A stretch of DNA of 64,000 nucleotides, from assembly GCF_002000125.1 (NCBI RefSeq), contig NZ_MLHH01000014.1, forward strand, positions 103,864-167,863. Direction: 5' to 3'. Shown in pieces: positions 47,518 to 58,608 of the stretch. Both the position numbers and the translations under genes were made by a program. The DNA comes from Rodentibacter heidelbergensis. GTDB taxonomy: Bacteria > Pseudomonadota > Gammaproteobacteria > Enterobacterales > Pasteurellaceae. The first letter of the stretch is position 1; every line of letters begins with the position of its first letter. The notes beneath the pieces are model-generated. The model ran no database searches. It saw only the letters and a list, made by a program, of their open reading frames with translations, and was not told the origin of the DNA.

Positions 47518-48705
47518 CTATTTTTGTGTTGTTTTATAAGCACTGGTTTTCTCGCTTTTGATACATTCTAACAGTAGTAGAACTTCATAATGTGCGGTGT
47601 TCGGAAACATATCAAAAAGCTGGATTTTCGTTGGTTGATAATGTGTTAGGTGTGCTAAATCTTTGCCCATCGAAACGGCATTGCAACTAGAATATAAAAT
47701 AAAGTGAGGTTGCATTTCATTGAGAAATTCACTTAATTTTTGACCAATGCCACGACGTGGTGGATTAACAATGACTAAATCAGGCTTATTTTCATGTTGA
47801 TTTAACGCAAAATTGGGTGCATCTAAAGATTGAAAGGTTATTTTTTCCATACCCAATGCTTGGGCAGACATTTTGGCCGCCAAAATTGCAGAGGGAGAAA
47901 TTTCAATTCCTGTCAGTTCAATAGGATGGGATTTGACTTCTTGTAAAGCTTTAGCGCAATGCAAGCCGAAGCCGCCTACACCACAAAATAAATCCCAAAC
48001 TCTCATGATAGGTAATGAAGTGATCCACTGTTGGGCTGTGGCATAAAGCCCTGCCGCCACCCTTGGATTGGTTTGAAAAAAACCTTGAGGGCGGATAAAA
48101 AGTGGCACATCGTTAAAATTTTCTTGCAAATGCTGTTGTTTTGTTAAAAAAATTTCTTCTTCACCTTCCAAAATAGCGGCGTGCTGAGGCTGTAAGTTAA
48201 TACTTACCACTTCAAGCTGTGGAAGCTTTGCTAAAAGCGCTTCAAGTTCACGACGGATGAGATGTAGCTTACTTTCAGAACGCAGTACAAACCGTAACAT
48301 CAATTTTCCTGTTGCACGGCTTTCTGTTAGAAAAATATATTTTAGTTCGCCTTTTCGTTTTTCTACGTTATAGGGGACTAAACCGGCTCGTCCGATAAAA
48401 TCCTTAATAATCGGAAAAATCCTTTTAAACTGCGTAGGATATAAAGGGCAGTCGCATAGATCCACGACACCTTGAGGATGAGCAAAAATCGGCCGTTCTA
48501 CCGCGCCACTCACCGCCATTTTGGCTTTATTACGAAATGCTGTTTGTGAAGATTGAAAAGGCGGGAACCAAACTAACTTTTCGCAGTTTAAATAAGAAAG
48601 CTGATTTTTAAGATGGACTGTCTTTTCAGAAAGTTGTCGCTCATAAGGCATTTCAAGCCATTGGCAAGAGCGACAATCTCCCTTTTGATAATGATGACAA
48701 ATCAT
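47518..48705 (-). CDS. rlmC: 23S rRNA m5U747 methyltransferase RlmC
   Basis: SAM-dependent enzyme of 395 residues of the RumA/RumB family that makes 5-methyluridine 747 in 23S rRNA. Iron-sulfur cluster cysteines appear in [17 protein letters not shown] near residue 3. The SAM motif is [12 protein letters not shown] near residue 243, and the catalytic cysteine lies in [13 protein letters not shown] near residue 354. No N-terminal TRAM domain is visible, which favours RlmC over RlmD. The start overlaps the nagZ stop (ATGA). Confidence 0.92.
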   Translation of the reverse strand: MICHHYQKGDCRSCQWLEMPYERQLSEKTVHLKNQLSYLNCEKLVWFPPFQSSQTAFRNKAKMAVSGAVERPIFAHPQGVVDLCDCPLYPTQFKRIFPIIKDFIGRAGLVPYNVEKRKGELKYIFLTESRATGKLMLRFVLRSESKLHLIRRELEALLAKLPQLEVVSINLQPQHAAILEGEEEIFLTKQQHLQENFNDVPLFIRPQGFFQTNPRVAAGLYATAQQWITSLPIMRVWDLFCGVGGFGLHCAKALQEVKSHPIELTGIEISPSAILAAKMSAQALGMEKITFQSLDAPNFALNQHENKPDLVIVNPPRRGIGQKLSEFLNEMQPHFILYSSCNAVSMGKDLAHLTHYQPTKIQLFDMFPNTAHYEVLLLLECIKSEKTSAYKTTQK

Positions 48706-49748
48706 ACTTTTTGCGCTAACCATTCTTGCTGAAATGCGGTCAGTTTTTCATGATTTTTTAACCAACGTGCGCTTTTCGTCAATGCTTCCCAAGTGAGGGA
48801 TTTCTTTTTAAATAGAGTGCTTAAACGAGCTTGTCGCTGAGCAAAATGTGATTGGGTTTCTGTTAATGTTAAATGATCAAGAACTTGAATCACGCCTTCC
48901 CGCTCGTTACAAAGTAATAATAAATCACAACCGGCATTTAAGGCTTTTTCACTTCGTTCAACAAAATTGCCCATAAATCCCGCCCCTTTCATGCCAAGAT
49001 CATCGGAAAAAATCGCACCGTTGAAATGTAATTGTGATCGTAAAATATTTTTTAACCAGTACTCCGAGCCGCTTGCCGGTTGGCTATCACATTGTGAATA
49101 AATCACATGGGCGGGCATAATGGCATCTAATTTTCCCTGTTGAATTAATTGTTGGAAAGGTTGAATATCTTGGCTGAAAATCTCATCCCGAGGTCTTTCA
49201 TCATACGGGGTTTCTAAGTGAGAGTCCGCTAACACATGACCATGCCCGGGAAAATGTTTACCGGTTGTTGCCATGCCGGCTTGATGCATACCATCAATGA
49301 AAACACCGGCTAAATTAACCGCACTTTTAACGTTATTTGAAAAACTCCGGTCGCCAATAGCACGACATTCATGGCCTAAATCTAAAACGGGCGCAAAGCT
49401 TAAATCAATATCAAGGGCTATCATTTCTGCCGCCATTTGCCAACCAGCTTCATATGCCCAAACCTGCTGTTGCTGAGGATTTTTAGATAAAGCCGCAAAC
49501 GCTTGCATTGCCGGTAATTGAGTGAAACCCTCTCGGAAACGTTGTACCCGTCCCCCTTCTTGGTCTACCGTAATCAATAGTGGTTTTTTCACACGCTGAC
49601 GGACAGATGAAATAAGATGTTGAATTTGCTGACGATCGTAAAAATTACGAGTAAACAAAATAAGCCCCGCCACCAAAGGGTGTGCCAGTAATTCGACTTC
49701 CTCTTGGGTAAGCTCATAGCTTTCGAGATCGATTAATAATGTTGACAT
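48702..49748 (-). CDS. nagZ: Beta-N-acetylhexosaminidase NagZ
   Basis: Cytoplasmic family-3 glycosidase of 348 residues that removes N-acetylglucosamine from anhydro-muropeptides in peptidoglycan recycling. [20 protein letters not shown] lies near residue 60, and the catalytic loop [18 protein letters not shown] near residue 163 carries the Asp-His pair. [10 protein letters not shown] near residue 245 provides the nucleophile Asp. It is co-transcribed with ycfL upstream (3-base gap) and rlmC downstream (ATGA overlap). Confidence 0.96.
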   Translation of the reverse strand: MSTLLIDLESYELTQEEVELLAHPLVAGLILFTRNFYDRQQIQHLISSVRQRVKKPLLITVDQEGGRVQRFREGFTQLPAMQAFAALSKNPQQQQVWAYEAGWQMAAEMIALDIDLSFAPVLDLGHECRAIGDRSFSNNVKSAVNLAGVFIDGMHQAGMATTGKHFPGHGHVLADSHLETPYDERPRDEIFSQDIQPFQQLIQQGKLDAIMPAHVIYSQCDSQPASGSEYWLKNILRSQLHFNGAIFSDDLGMKGAGFMGNFVERSEKALNAGCDLLLLCNEREGVIQVLDHLTLTETQSHFAQRQARLSTLFKKKSLTWEALTKSARWLKNHEKLTAFQQEWLAQKV

Positions 49749-49751
49749 AAT

Positions 49752-50102
49752 TTATTGTAAATAAAGGCGATAATTTGTGCTTTCTGGTGTTGGTTTGGCA
49801 AGCTCAATAAACTGTTTCTCTTGCGGCGGTAAATATAATCGACCCTCGATACTTTCTTTTTGTTGTGCCCAGACCTGTGTTACACCTTGTTCGTTATACC
49901 AAAAAAGATGGTAATTTACATGGCGTGGTTGCGTACTTTTATTTTTTACCCAAGCGGAAGTTGAATCCACTTTAGCTTCTATTGAAGGGGCAAGTTCGGC
50001 CGCAATATTCAAAATAGGGCGATTTGTGTGGTTCAAATTCGGAATAGAACTTGAACAAGCTGCCAATACAAGGCTTGCAAAAATAATCAGTGAACGCTTC
50101 AT
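49752..50102 (-). CDS. ycfL: YcfL-family lipoprotein (DUF1425)
   Basis: Predicted lipoprotein of 116 residues. The signal sequence [16 protein letters not shown] ends in a lipobox with the lipidated Cys at 16. The remainder matches the small DUF1425/YcfL group, which in enteric bacteria lies beside hinT as here. Function is unknown. Its ATG overlaps the hinT stop by four bases. Confidence 0.85.
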   Translation of the reverse strand: MKRSLIIFASLVLAACSSSIPNLNHTNRPILNIAAELAPSIEAKVDSTSAWVKNKSTQPRHVNYHLFWYNEQGVTQVWAQQKESIEGRLYLPPQEKQFIELAKPTPESTNYRLYLQ

Positions 50103-50452
50103 GATTTACCTAACATTTTACCCAAGGGTTCTCCCCCGACAAGGTGCATATGAATATGGAAGACTTCTTGCCCGCCATGCTGATTACAATTGACGATAAG
50201 GCGATAACCATCTTCTGCAATCCCTTCTTGTTTGGCTAATTTAGCCGCTACGGTGAATAAACGCCCAAGAGAAACTTCATCTTGTTCCGTCACATCATTG
50301 ACTGTGGGGATTAACTTATTCGGAATGATTAAAATATGGGTCTTTGCTTGCGGTGCAATATCACGAAACGCAGTGACAAGTTCATCTTGATACACAATAT
50401 TCGCCGGAATTTCTTTCCGGATAATTTTGCTAAAAATAGTTTCTTCTGCCAT
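50099..50452 (-). CDS. hinT: HIT-family purine nucleoside phosphoramidase HinT
   Basis: Small hydrolase of 117 residues acting on adenosine phosphoramidates. The histidine triad is [16 protein letters not shown] near residue 98. The frame is open 25 codons upstream, but the ATG at 50452 gives the standard N-terminus ([17 protein letters not shown]) and follows a GGAAATCC-type site. An uptake signal lies just upstream. Confidence 0.95.
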   Translation of the reverse strand: MAEETIFSKIIRKEIPANIVYQDELVTAFRDIAPQAKTHILIIPNKLIPTVNDVTEQDEVSLGRLFTVAAKLAKQEGIAEDGYRLIVNCNQHGGQEVFHIHMHLVGGEPLGKMLGKS

Positions 50453-50539
50453 AGGATTTCCTTCCATCAATGAGAAATGCGGTTGAAAGCTACCGCACTT
50501 TTTATCAAAAATTATATTGAATTGCAATTTTCCTTTCTT

Positions 50540-50570
50540 TAGTAAAAAAGCCTATGAAAACATAGGCTTT
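50540..50570 (-). terminator. Terminator after ppiD
   Basis: Ten-base perfect stem AAAGCCTATG and complement (50547-50556, 50561-50570), followed on the minus strand by TTTTTACT. It separates ppiD from hinT. Confidence 0.85.
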
Positions 50571-50575
50571 TATCA

Positions 50576-52438
50576 TTAATTTTCGTCTTCTTGTTTAATG
50601 AAGGCATCGTTTATTTCGATTTGTGCTTTATCACGCAAAGCTTGTAATAGTTGCGTGCGCAATTCAAATTGGCGAGCTTGGCTTAATTGAGCACCAAATT
50701 GTGCCAATTCCTGTTCATTTAGTGTGCCTTCTTCCACCTTTTCAAGTGCGGCAACAATCACATCACCTTTACTGTTGCGTACCACTTTATATACTGTTTT
50801 TCCCTGTTCTGATTTTACCATTGAGAAAATACCATTGGTTAAAATCGGATCTTGGGTTTCAACAAAACTGAAGGTTTGTGGTGAGCTGAATGTGATACCT
50901 TCCGGTAACTTATTCGGCTGGCTTGGTAGTTCATCCACTAATTGTGTTGCAGTTGCCATTAAGGCTTTTTCGGCTTTCTCACGTTTTAAGAAACTTTCAA
51001 TTTCTGCTTTCGCTTCATCTAATGATTTCACCCCTTCCGCTTTATGATCTAACACACGAACGACAACGAAGTGTTGTTCGCCTACGTTCAATGGTTCGGA
51101 ATTTGCACCACCATTGGCAATGTCTGAATCAAAAATAGCAGAAACGACGTTAGGGAAGTTTAATTCAGCTGGGATATTTTTACGGGAAAAATAATCACTT
51201 TGTTGAACGGTGACTCCCGCTGCTTGTGCGGCGGCTTCTAAGGATTTGCTGTCTTCAAAGGCTTTTTCACGCACATTTTTCTCAATGGAATAAAAACGAT
51301 TTTCCAAGAGTGATTTACGCACAAGATCGGCAATTTGGGTTTTCACTTCATCTAATGGTTTTTCTTTACGTTCTTGCACTAAAATAATGTGAAAATTGCC
51401 ATCAACATTGACCGGCTCACTGTATTTCCCAACCGGAAGTGTAATCGCTGTATCTTCGAAGGTTTTAGGTAATTCGTTTGCATTCACCCAACCCAGTTCA
51501 CCACCATTTTCCCCTGAAATTTTATCTAAGGAATGGGCCTTGGCCAGCTCAGCAAAGCTTGCGCCATTTTGTAAGGCTTGATAAGCGGATTGTGCCGCTT
51601 GTTCGTCGGAAAATTGGATATGGGCTAAACGCTGAGAGATAAATTGTGCTTTATTATCTTGGTAATATTGGGCAATCTCAACATCGCTCACTTGAATGCC
51701 TTTGGCAACATCATCCGCAGAAACTTGAAGATATTGCACTTTTACTTGCTCAGGTTGTACAAAGGCTTTTTGATTGGCTTCATAGTAGTTTTTTACTTCA
51801 TCTTCAGAAACCGTTTGTTTTGTCATTGCTTCTGAAAGCGGTAGGGTGGCTAAACGTGCAATACGTTTTTGAAAGAAAACCTGTGCATTTTCTTTTACTT
51901 GAACCGGCACCATAAACTCACTGTCTGCGATGCCTTTTTGCATTTGTTCCAACGTGAGTGCGCCACGCAAAATGCTTGCATAAGTGTCAGAATTTAAACG
52001 GTTTTGTGCGAGAATTTGCTGGTATAGCCCATTATCAAATTTTCCGTTGGATTGAAAATTAGGATCAGAAACGATTGCACGTTTAATCATTTCATCGCTG
52101 ACATTTAATTTGAGCTCTTTCGCATATTGACGGAGTAATTCTTGATCCACTAAACGTTCAATTAAACCTTGACGCAATGCATTAACAAAGGCAGGGGAGT
52201 CGGATTGCGTTAAAAATGCTTCACCTTCTTGGGCCGCCCGTGTTTCAAATTCTTGGTTGTAACGCTCCATAAAGGTTTGTTGAGAAATGGTTTCACCATT
52301 TACTTTCGCAGCATAGGTGTCGTTTGTGTTAAATAAATAACCAGACATTCCCCCCACTAGAAATGAAACGGTAATAAGCCCGAGAATAAATTTCGCAATT
52401 TTGGTGTTTGCCGCACCATGCATTTTTTCAATTAACAT
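50576..52438 (-). CDS. ppiD: Periplasmic chaperone PpiD
   Basis: Inner-membrane-anchored periplasmic folding factor of 620 residues that works near the Sec translocon. One membrane segment lies at residues 15-33, followed by an N-terminal SurA-like chaperone region (to about 225), a parvulin PPIase domain (about 260-360, HIQFSDEQAAQSAYQ and ENGGELGWVNANELP) and a C-terminal domain. Monocistronic with a terminator behind. Confidence 0.95.
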   Translation of the reverse strand: MLIEKMHGAANTKIAKFILGLITVSFLVGGMSGYLFNTNDTYAAKVNGETISQQTFMERYNQEFETRAAQEGEAFLTQSDSPAFVNALRQGLIERLVDQELLRQYAKELKLNVSDEMIKRAIVSDPNFQSNGKFDNGLYQQILAQNRLNSDTYASILRGALTLEQMQKGIADSEFMVPVQVKENAQVFFQKRIARLATLPLSEAMTKQTVSEDEVKNYYEANQKAFVQPEQVKVQYLQVSADDVAKGIQVSDVEIAQYYQDNKAQFISQRLAHIQFSDEQAAQSAYQALQNGASFAELAKAHSLDKISGENGGELGWVNANELPKTFEDTAITLPVGKYSEPVNVDGNFHIILVQERKEKPLDEVKTQIADLVRKSLLENRFYSIEKNVREKAFEDSKSLEAAAQAAGVTVQQSDYFSRKNIPAELNFPNVVSAIFDSDIANGGANSEPLNVGEQHFVVVRVLDHKAEGVKSLDEAKAEIESFLKREKAEKALMATATQLVDELPSQPNKLPEGITFSSPQTFSFVETQDPILTNGIFSMVKSEQGKTVYKVVRNSKGDVIVAALEKVEEGTLNEQELAQFGAQLSQARQFELRTQLLQALRDKAQIEINDAFIKQEDEN

Positions 52439-52500
52439 ATTTACCCTTTTAGAAAGACAAAATTTTCAAAATTATAATCGAAAGTGAAAAGAATCGCACC

Positions 52501-53070
52501 TTAAAATGCGAAAACACCGTGTTCAAATAAGACTTTAATCCCCATAATAATCAGCACTAAACCGCCAAAAATTTCGGCTTTGCTTTTGAATTTTTTCCCT
52601 AAAAAATGACCGCTCTTTATACCGATAAAGGAAACCACCAAGGTTGTCATACCAATAATCCACACAGCCTCGAGAATGTCGACTTTTAAAAAGGCGAAAG
52701 AGATACCTACTGCAAGGGCATCAATACTGGTTGCTAACCCTAGTGTGAAAACCCGTTTCATACTAATAAAATGTGGTATCGCCTCATTTTCGTCTTCTTC
52801 CTTGAAGCCTTCTCGAAGCATATTGATGCCAATAAGTGATAAAAGTAAAAACGCCACCCAATGATCCCAGTCTTGAATCATTCGACTAAATTGCGATCCT
52901 AACAAATAGCCGATAAAGGGCATGATGGCTTGAAAAAAGCCAAAGCAAAAAGCGATCAGCAAGGCCTGTTTCCAACGAAAAGATCGCATGGCTAAGCCTT
53001 TGGATATGGACACTGCGAAAGCATCCATCGAAAGCCCTAAGGCAATGAGCCATAATGTATAAAATGCCAT
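52501..53070 (-). CDS. mntP: Manganese exporter MntP
   Basis: Inner-membrane protein of 189 residues with six membrane segments of the MntP (DUF204) family, which exports Mn(II). Acidic residues within membrane helices are visible in ALGLSMDAFAVSISKGLAM and LATSIDALAVGISFAF, each with the family Asp. It lies only 11 bases after mnmE, so there is no room for a manganese riboswitch; it is probably read through from the mnmE promoter. Confidence 0.93.
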   Translation of the reverse strand: MAFYTLWLIALGLSMDAFAVSISKGLAMRSFRWKQALLIAFCFGFFQAIMPFIGYLLGSQFSRMIQDWDHWVAFLLLSLIGINMLREGFKEEDENEAIPHFISMKRVFTLGLATSIDALAVGISFAFLKVDILEAVWIIGMTTLVVSFIGIKSGHFLGKKFKSKAEIFGGLVLIIMGIKVLFEHGVFAF

Positions 53071-53081
53071 AATTTTTCCCT

Positions 53082-54440
53082 TTATTTACCGATACAAAAG
53101 GAACTGAAAATATTGCCAAGCAAATCATCGGAGGTAAATTGTCCGGTGATTTCGCTTAAATGTGCTTGTACTAAGCGTAATTCCTCTGCTAACAATTCAC
53201 CTGCATGGAAAGTGGTTAATTGAAATAATCCGCTTTGTAGATGTTCTGCCGCTTTTTCTAAGGCTTCTAAATGACGGCGGCGGGCAAGAAATCCTCCTTC
53301 CGTTCCCATTTGGAAGCCCATGGCTTGTTTTAAATGATCTCGGAGTAACTGCACACCTTGATGAGTTTGAGCCGATAGGCGAATGATTTGATAGCCGTTT
53401 TCTTCCGTTAAACCTTCTTGCTCATCGGTTAAATCAATTTTATTGCGTACGATAGTGACAGGAATAGTTGTGGGTAATTTCGCCAAGAATTCTGACCGCA
53501 CTTTTTCGAGATCTTGGCTATCCGGATCATGGCTGTCGAGCATTAAAATGATGCGATCGGCCTGTTCAATTTCTGTCCAAGCTCGAGAAATACCGATGCG
53601 TTCTACTTCATCGGTGGCATCACGAAGGCCTGCGGTATCAATAATATGCAACGGCATTCCGTCAATGTGGATATGTTCACGCAATACATCACGGGTTGTA
53701 CCTGCAATTTCCGTCACAATGGCGGCTTCACGTCCGGCAAGGGCATTTAATAGACTTGATTTTCCTGCATTTGGACGACCGGCAATCACCACTTTCATCC
53801 CCTCACGCAAAATTGATCCTTGTTTGGCTTCACGGCGAACAGCATCAAGTTGTTCGATAATATTGCGTAAATTTGCCTCAATTTTGCCATCAGCCAGAAA
53901 ATCAATTTCTTCATCAGGGAAATCAATTGCCGCTTCCACATAGGTGCGAAGATAGATGACGGAATCAACCAACGCATTAATTTTATGAGAAAATTCCCCT
54001 TGTAGGGATTTCAAAGCTGAGCGAGCGGCTTGTTCGGAGGTGGCATCAATTAAATCAGCAATGGCTTCGGCTTGGGCAAGGTCTAATTTATCGTTTAAAA
54101 ACGCCTGCTCAGAAAATTCGCCCGGACGGGCTAAACGAATCCCCTCAATTTGCAAAATGCGTTTTAATAATAGATCAAGCACCACTTGCCCGCCATGACC
54201 TTGTAGTTCTAAAACATCTTCACCGGTAAAGGAATGGGGGGCTTTAAAATAAAGTGCAATGCCTTGATCCAACAGCGTGCCATCGGCATCTTTAAAGGGT
54301 AAATAATCTGCCATTCGAGGCGTTGGGCATTTGCCTAGGACGAGTTGTGCCACATGCGTGGCTAAAGGGCCTGAAACCCTTAAAATACCTATCCCACCCC
54401 GCCCCGGGGCAGTGGCTTGGGCAACAATTGTTTCTTTCAT
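53082..54440 (-). CDS. mnmE: tRNA modification GTPase MnmE
   Basis: With MnmG it adds the carboxymethylaminomethyl group at U34 of certain tRNAs. The 452-residue protein has an N-terminal folate-binding domain, a helical domain and an inserted G domain with G1 [16 protein letters not shown] near residue 222, G2/G3 GTTRDVL and DTAGL, and NKID. It ends in the invariant C-terminal CIGK (FSSFCIGK). An inverted pair is absent, but single uptake signals lie inside and just upstream. Confidence 0.97.
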   Translation of the reverse strand: MKETIVAQATAPGRGGIGILRVSGPLATHVAQLVLGKCPTPRMADYLPFKDADGTLLDQGIALYFKAPHSFTGEDVLELQGHGGQVVLDLLLKRILQIEGIRLARPGEFSEQAFLNDKLDLAQAEAIADLIDATSEQAARSALKSLQGEFSHKINALVDSVIYLRTYVEAAIDFPDEEIDFLADGKIEANLRNIIEQLDAVRREAKQGSILREGMKVVIAGRPNAGKSSLLNALAGREAAIVTEIAGTTRDVLREHIHIDGMPLHIIDTAGLRDATDEVERIGISRAWTEIEQADRIILMLDSHDPDSQDLEKVRSEFLAKLPTTIPVTIVRNKIDLTDEQEGLTEENGYQIIRLSAQTHQGVQLLRDHLKQAMGFQMGTEGGFLARRRHLEALEKAAEHLQSGLFQLTTFHAGELLAEELRLVQAHLSEITGQFTSDDLLGNIFSSFCIGK

Positions 54441-54489
54441 AAAAACTCTTTCAAAAATTACCGCACTTTTGTGCGTTTAAAAGACAATA

Positions 54490-54508
54490 GGGCGTATGCG
54501 ATACGCCC
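54490..54508 (-). terminator. Distal hairpin after yidC
   Basis: GGGCGTAT/ATACGCCC stem with a 3-base loop; on the minus strand it is followed by TATTGTCTTTT. Second of two hairpins between yidC and mnmE. Confidence 0.6.
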
Positions 54509-54538
54509 TTAAAATCATTTTTCAATACATCATATAGA

Positions 54539-54560
54539 AAAGGCACCTTTCGATGCCTTT
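54539..54560 (-). terminator. Terminator after yidC
   Basis: On the minus strand AAGGCATC pairs with GGTGCCTT (one G-U) and is followed by TTCTAT, about 15 bases after the yidC stop. Confidence 0.7.
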
Positions 54561-54575
54561 CCTTGTCGCTAAGAA

Positions 54576-56195
54576 TTATTTATTACGAGAATGTAATCCT
54601 TTCTTCTCTAGCCCTCGATAAATCAGTTGTTGCTGTACGATAGTAATGAGGTTGGAAACTAACCAGTACAATACTAAACCTGCCGGGAACCAAAGGAAGA
54701 AAAACATGAAAATCAATGGCATGAAATTCATCACTTTTTGTTGCACAGGATCAGCAACCGGTGTCGGCGACATTTTTTGGAGCAAGTACATTGAAATACC
54801 CATTAGGATAGGCAAAATGTAATAAGGATCTTGTGCGGATAAATCTTGAATCCAGCCAAAGAATGGCGCATGACGCAGTTCAACGGCTTCCATAAATGTC
54901 CAATATAACGCAATGAAAATTGGCATTTGAAGAAGGATAGGTAAACAGCCACCTAAAGGATTGACTTTCTCATCTTTGTAAAGCTTCATCATTTCTTGGC
55001 TCATACGCTGACGATCATCTCCAAAACGATCACGCATTTCTTGCATTTTCGGTTGTAACATCCGCATTTTCGCCATCGAGGTATATTGCGCTTTGGTGAG
55101 TGGGTATAAAATAGCTTTCACCACAATCGTCACGCAGATAATCGCTAAGCCCCAGTTGGATACAATTCCTTGAATGAAGGTTAACAAGAGGAAGAGCGGT
55201 TTAGCGATGAACCAAGCCCACCCGTAATCAACGGTGAGATCGAGGTGGTTGGCAACTTTTGCCATTTCATTTTGCAGTTTAGGCCCTGTCCATAGTGAAC
55301 TGGAAATGGTTTCTTCAGCACCAGCAGGAATGGTAACAACCGGCCCACGATAGCCTATTGACGCCACATTATTTTTACTATCGGTGAGGCTATAAAGTTG
55401 GTTATCCACATCTTGATTTGGGATCCACGCAGAAACAAAATAATGTTGTAATACCGCAACCCAACCGGCTTTGGTGTTGATTGAAAGATTCGCCTCTTTC
55501 ATATCGGAGAAGCTGTATTTTTTATAATTGGTTTCTGAAGAAGAATAAGCCCCGCCGGTGTAAGTTGGCATTGCCACGTTACCTGAGCTTTCTACGAGTG
55601 TGTGTTTTAACTGACCATAGGGTTCAACTTCAATGGCTTGGGCACTTTGGTTGTTGATTTTATAATCGACACCAAGATCATAACTTCCCCGTTTTAACAC
55701 AAACACTTTTTGATAGGTTACCCCGTCTTTTTCAAAAATTAACGGTACGGAAAGGGTATCTTGTCCTTCAGCCAATTTGAAGTTATCACCTTCAATTTGA
55801 TACTGCGCACGGCCGGATTTGGTATCAATCCCGTTTTTTCCGATCAAACCGCTTTGTGCGATATAAATATGCTCAGGCGAATCTTTTAACAGGACAAAAG
55901 GCGTTTTGGAATCTAATTCGGCATCATATTTTAAGAGTTCGGAACTCACCACATCGCCGCCTAATGTATCGACTTTCAAACGCAGTACATCATTTTCGAG
56001 CGTAATAAGACGACCTTTGACCGTTGAGTCCGGTGCAATTGGTGTGGAGGAAGAAGAACTTGCAGGCACATCTGAAGTGATTGAGGTTGTTTGCTCTGCA
56101 ACCGGTGGTGGATTTTTATCCAATTGCCATTGCTGATAAACAAGGAAAGAAATAAAAAATAGTGCTAACACTAGCAGGCTACGTCTTGAGTCCAT
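54576..56195 (-). CDS. yidC: Membrane protein insertase YidC
   Basis: Inserts and folds inner-membrane proteins alone or with SecYEG. The 539-residue protein has a first membrane segment at residues 6-22, a large periplasmic beta domain (about 50-340) and five C-terminal membrane segments, with the conserved [20 protein letters not shown] loop near residue 375 and [20 protein letters not shown] near residue 418. Its start overlaps the yidD stop by one base. It belongs to the universal rpmH-rnpA-yidD-yidC order. Confidence 0.97.
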   Translation of the reverse strand: MDSRRSLLVLALFFISFLVYQQWQLDKNPPPVAEQTTSITSDVPASSSSSTPIAPDSTVKGRLITLENDVLRLKVDTLGGDVVSSELLKYDAELDSKTPFVLLKDSPEHIYIAQSGLIGKNGIDTKSGRAQYQIEGDNFKLAEGQDTLSVPLIFEKDGVTYQKVFVLKRGSYDLGVDYKINNQSAQAIEVEPYGQLKHTLVESSGNVAMPTYTGGAYSSSETNYKKYSFSDMKEANLSINTKAGWVAVLQHYFVSAWIPNQDVDNQLYSLTDSKNNVASIGYRGPVVTIPAGAEETISSSLWTGPKLQNEMAKVANHLDLTVDYGWAWFIAKPLFLLLTFIQGIVSNWGLAIICVTIVVKAILYPLTKAQYTSMAKMRMLQPKMQEMRDRFGDDRQRMSQEMMKLYKDEKVNPLGGCLPILLQMPIFIALYWTFMEAVELRHAPFFGWIQDLSAQDPYYILPILMGISMYLLQKMSPTPVADPVQQKVMNFMPLIFMFFFLWFPAGLVLYWLVSNLITIVQQQLIYRGLEKKGLHSRNK

Positions 56196-56455
56196 TATTT
56201 TTTCTCATCGTTATTATGGGTTTTTGGTGGAACAGGATCGAATCCACCCGCATTCAAAGGGTGACATTTTAATACACGTTTCAGTGTAAGCCAACCACCT
56301 TTTAACAATCCGTGGGTTTTCAACGCCTCAATGCCATAGCATGAACAAGTCGGGACGAATCGACAACGTGGGCCGATCAAAGGGCTGATGGTTACCTGAT
56401 AAAGACGAATTAACCCAATGAGGATTTTTGAGCCAAACGAATGTGGCGTTGCCAT
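56195..56455 (-). CDS. yidD: Membrane protein insertion efficiency factor YidD
   Basis: Small membrane-associated protein of 86 residues assisting YidC. The typical core is [24 protein letters not shown], split here as [10 protein letters not shown] and [15 protein letters not shown], with the family cysteines. It overlaps rnpA by 46 bases and yidC by one base, so the three genes are translationally coupled. Confidence 0.95.
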   Translation of the reverse strand: MATPHSFGSKILIGLIRLYQVTISPLIGPRCRFVPTCSCYGIEALKTHGLLKGGWLTLKRVLKCHPLNAGGFDPVPPKTHNNDEKK

Positions 56456-56778
56456 AATTTTTCCAATGTTTGATAAAAGGTGGGGTTATCAAGTTTACTT
56501 ATCCCGCCTTTTGCCACAAAAACAAAATCGCAGGCCGGTAACTGATGTTGGCATAGGCGAAAACTTTCACGCACTAAGCGTTTGATCCGATTACGATCGT
56601 GTGCATGTTTTAAATGCTTTTTGGCGACAGTTAAACCTAAGCGGGGATGACCGAGATCATTTTGGCGGGCGAGAAGGGTAATTTCAGGTGTGCTGGCTCT
56701 GAAGGGCTGTTCAAAGACATATTTGAATTGAAAGGGAGTTAACAAACGTAACTCCCTAGAAAAGTTTTGCCTAACCAC
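56410..56778 (-). CDS. rnpA: Ribonuclease P protein component
   Basis: Protein subunit of RNase P, 122 residues, that helps the RNA subunit bind pre-tRNA. The RNR motif [17 protein letters not shown] spans residues 58-76. The start codon is GTG at 56778, 12 bases after rpmH. Its last 46 bases overlap yidD in another frame, which is typical of this operon. Confidence 0.95.
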   Translation of the reverse strand: MVRQNFSRELRLLTPFQFKYVFEQPFRASTPEITLLARQNDLGHPRLGLTVAKKHLKHAHDRNRIKRLVRESFRLCQHQLPACDFVFVAKGGISKLDNPTFYQTLEKLWQRHIRLAQKSSLG

Positions 56779-56790
56779 TAAAGAGAGCGA

Positions 56791-56925
56791 TTATGCGGAT
56801 AAACTTTTACGGCCTTTAGCACGACGACGGGCTAAAACTTGACGGCCATTTTTCGTTGCCATACGAGCACGGAAGCCATGAGTACGGCTACGTTTTAATA
56901 CGGAAGGTTGAAATGTGCGTTTCAT
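56791..56925 (-). CDS. rpmH: 50S ribosomal protein L34
   Basis: 44-residue, very basic ribosomal protein. It begins [20 protein letters not shown] and ends AKGRKSLSA, the standard L34 sequence. First gene of the rpmH-rnpA-yidD-yidC operon, with a clear promoter at 56993-57021. Confidence 0.97.
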
Positions 56926-56992
56926 TGTAATCTACCTAATCAAAAATTATGTTGTTTTGAATTCAAAACAGGGGTTAAAAAAATAGAGCGCA

Positions 56993-57021
56993 ATTCTAAA
57001 CATAAATTGAGCGTTCGTCAA
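56993..57021 (-). promoter_or_regulatory. Promoter of rpmH operon
   Basis: On the minus strand TTGACG, a 17-base spacer and TAGAAT, about 68 bases before the rpmH start. Confidence 0.8.
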
Positions 57022-57023
57022 AC

Positions 57024-57060
57024 AAGAAAGGACGGTTTATCAAACAATCGTCCTTTTCTT
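57024..57060. other. Hairpin between rpmH and dnaA
   Basis: AAGAAAGGACG pairs with CGTCCTTTTCTT (one bulge) around a loop with an inner GTTT/AAAC stem. On the plus strand T-rich sequence follows. Its left end touches the rpmH -35 element. It could be a terminator protecting dnaA from upstream transcription or the end of a small RNA. Confidence 0.5.
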
Positions 57061-57243
57061 TGAAAATAGCGGAGGGGGATTATACGGATTTCAGGCAAAA
57101 TCTCAAGCAAGCTTTTTCTTATGTTAAGGAAGATTTTTTTTCCGGATTATTGTAAAATCCACAAGAATTTTTGACCGCACTTTATCGGTTGCCTCTCAAC
57201 ATAAAATAAACGAACGGAAAAGCATAACTAAGGATAATTTATC

Positions 57244-58599
57244 GTGAGTCTTTCTCATCTTTGGCAAAATTGCCTTTCTCAATTGCAAGATCAAGTTTCC
57301 GCCACGGATTTAAGCACTTGGCTTCGCCCGTTGCAAGCCGATGTGGTTTCTGAAGATCAAATCGTGCTTTATGCCTCAAATATGTTTGTAAAAGGTTGGG
57401 TGGAAACCCATTATCTTGCACAAATTCATCAAATTTGCCAAAACCTCTCACAAAATCCAAATTTGCAAATTCTCCTCAAAGAAGGGGTAAAACCTTCTCC
57501 TAAGGCGCAGCCCGCTCAACCTAAAGCCCAAGAACATCGTGTGAATGTTGAGCCTGAGGTTGAAAGAACGCTGAAATTTGAATCTCATCTCAATGCAAAA
57601 CATTTATTTGAAAATTTTGTTGAAGGAAAATCCAATCAATTGGCTCGTGCGGTAGGGCAAAAATTGGCACAAGCACCGGGTGAAGCCGCCGCCAATCCGT
57701 TTTTCTTATACGGCGGTACAGGTTTAGGGAAAACCCATTTATTACACGCCATTGGTAATGGCATTTTAGCGAATAAACCCAATGCACGGGTGCTTTATAT
57801 CCACGCTAATAATTTTATGCAGCATATGGTTAAAGCGATGCGTGATAATAATATGGATCACTTTAAAAAATTCTATCGCTCTTTAGATGCACTTTTAGTG
57901 GATGATATTCAGTTTTTTGCCGAAAAAGAAAAAACCCAAGAAGAGTTTTTCCATATTTTCAATAACTTATTTGAAACCGGTCGCCAAATTATTTTAACCT
58001 CTGACCGTTATCCTAAAGAAATTGAGAAAATTGAGGAGCGTTTAAAATCCCGTTTTGGTTGGGGATTAACCACCGCTATTGAGCCACCGGATTTAGAAAC
58101 TCGTGTGGCGATCTTGTTGAAAAAAGCCGAAGAGCATCAAATGCATCTGCCGGAAGAGGTGGCGTTTTTCATTGCTCAACGGTTACGCACGAATGTTCGA
58201 GAACTGGAAGGTGCACTGAATCGTGTCAAGGCGATGCAAGATTTTAAAGGCGGTGAAATTAATATTGATTTCGTGCGTGAAACCCTCAAAGATATTCTTG
58301 CACTGCAAGAACGCTTAGTGACGATTGATAACATTCAGAAAACGGTGGCGGAATACTATCGGATTAAGGTTTCGGATTTAAAATCCAAAAGCCGTCAGCG
58401 TTCTGTTACCCGTCCTCGCCAGATCGCTATGGCATTAGCCAAAGAGCTGACTAACCGTAGTTTACCGGAAATCGGTCGAGCCTTTGACCGGGATCACACC
58501 ACGGTGCTGAATGCCTGTCGTGAAGTGCCGAAGTTTCGTGAAAAAGATAACAGTATTCAAGAAGATTGGGCGAATTTAATTCGTACTTTATCCGCATAA
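57244..58599 (+). CDS. dnaA: Chromosomal replication initiator DnaA
   Basis: ATP-dependent origin-binding protein of 451 residues. Domain I covers 1-80, a short linker about 80-115, the AAA+ domain about 115-335 with Walker [15 protein letters not shown] near residue 157 and Walker [10 protein letters not shown] near residue 217, and the C-terminal DNA-binding domain carries the signature [14 protein letters not shown] near residue 418. The start codon is GTG behind AAGGATA. First gene of dnaA-dnaN-recF. Confidence 0.97.
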   Translation: MSLSHLWQNCLSQLQDQVSATDLSTWLRPLQADVVSEDQIVLYASNMFVKGWVETHYLAQIHQICQNLSQNPNLQILLKEGVKPSPKAQPAQPKAQEHRVNVEPEVERTLKFESHLNAKHLFENFVEGKSNQLARAVGQKLAQAPGEAAANPFFLYGGTGLGKTHLLHAIGNGILANKPNARVLYIHANNFMQHMVKAMRDNNMDHFKKFYRSLDALLVDDIQFFAEKEKTQEEFFHIFNNLFETGRQIILTSDRYPKEIEKIEERLKSRFGWGLTTAIEPPDLETRVAILLKKAEEHQMHLPEEVAFFIAQRLRTNVRELEGALNRVKAMQDFKGGEINIDFVRETLKDILALQERLVTIDNIQKTVAEYYRIKVSDLKSKSRQRSVTRPRQIAMALAKELTNRSLPEIGRAFDRDHTTVLNACREVPKFREKDNSIQEDWANLIRTLSA

Positions 58600-58608
58600 G
58601 GAGCCAGC

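Larger units (their letters stand above)
56926..57243. promoter_or_regulatory. rpmH/dnaA divergent control region
   Basis: 318 bases. It contains the rpmH promoter, a hairpin (57024-57060), one DnaA-box-like sequence (AAATCCACA at 57155-57163, 7 of 9) and an uptake signal near 57176. There is no cluster of DnaA boxes and no AT-rich 13-mers, so it is not an origin of replication. The box may serve dnaA autoregulation. Confidence 0.55.

Noticed and set aside
53071..53081. Manganese riboswitch upstream of mntP
   Set aside because: Only 11 bases separate mntP from mnmE, too little for such an element.
53443..53943. 166-codon open frame on the plus strand
   Set aside because: It is a shadow of mnmE on the other strand, with no family similarity and no ribosome site.
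56926..57243. rpmH/dnaA gap considered as origin of replication
   Set aside because: Only one weak DnaA box and no AT-rich 13-mer array. In Haemophilus influenzae the origin lies away from dnaA.
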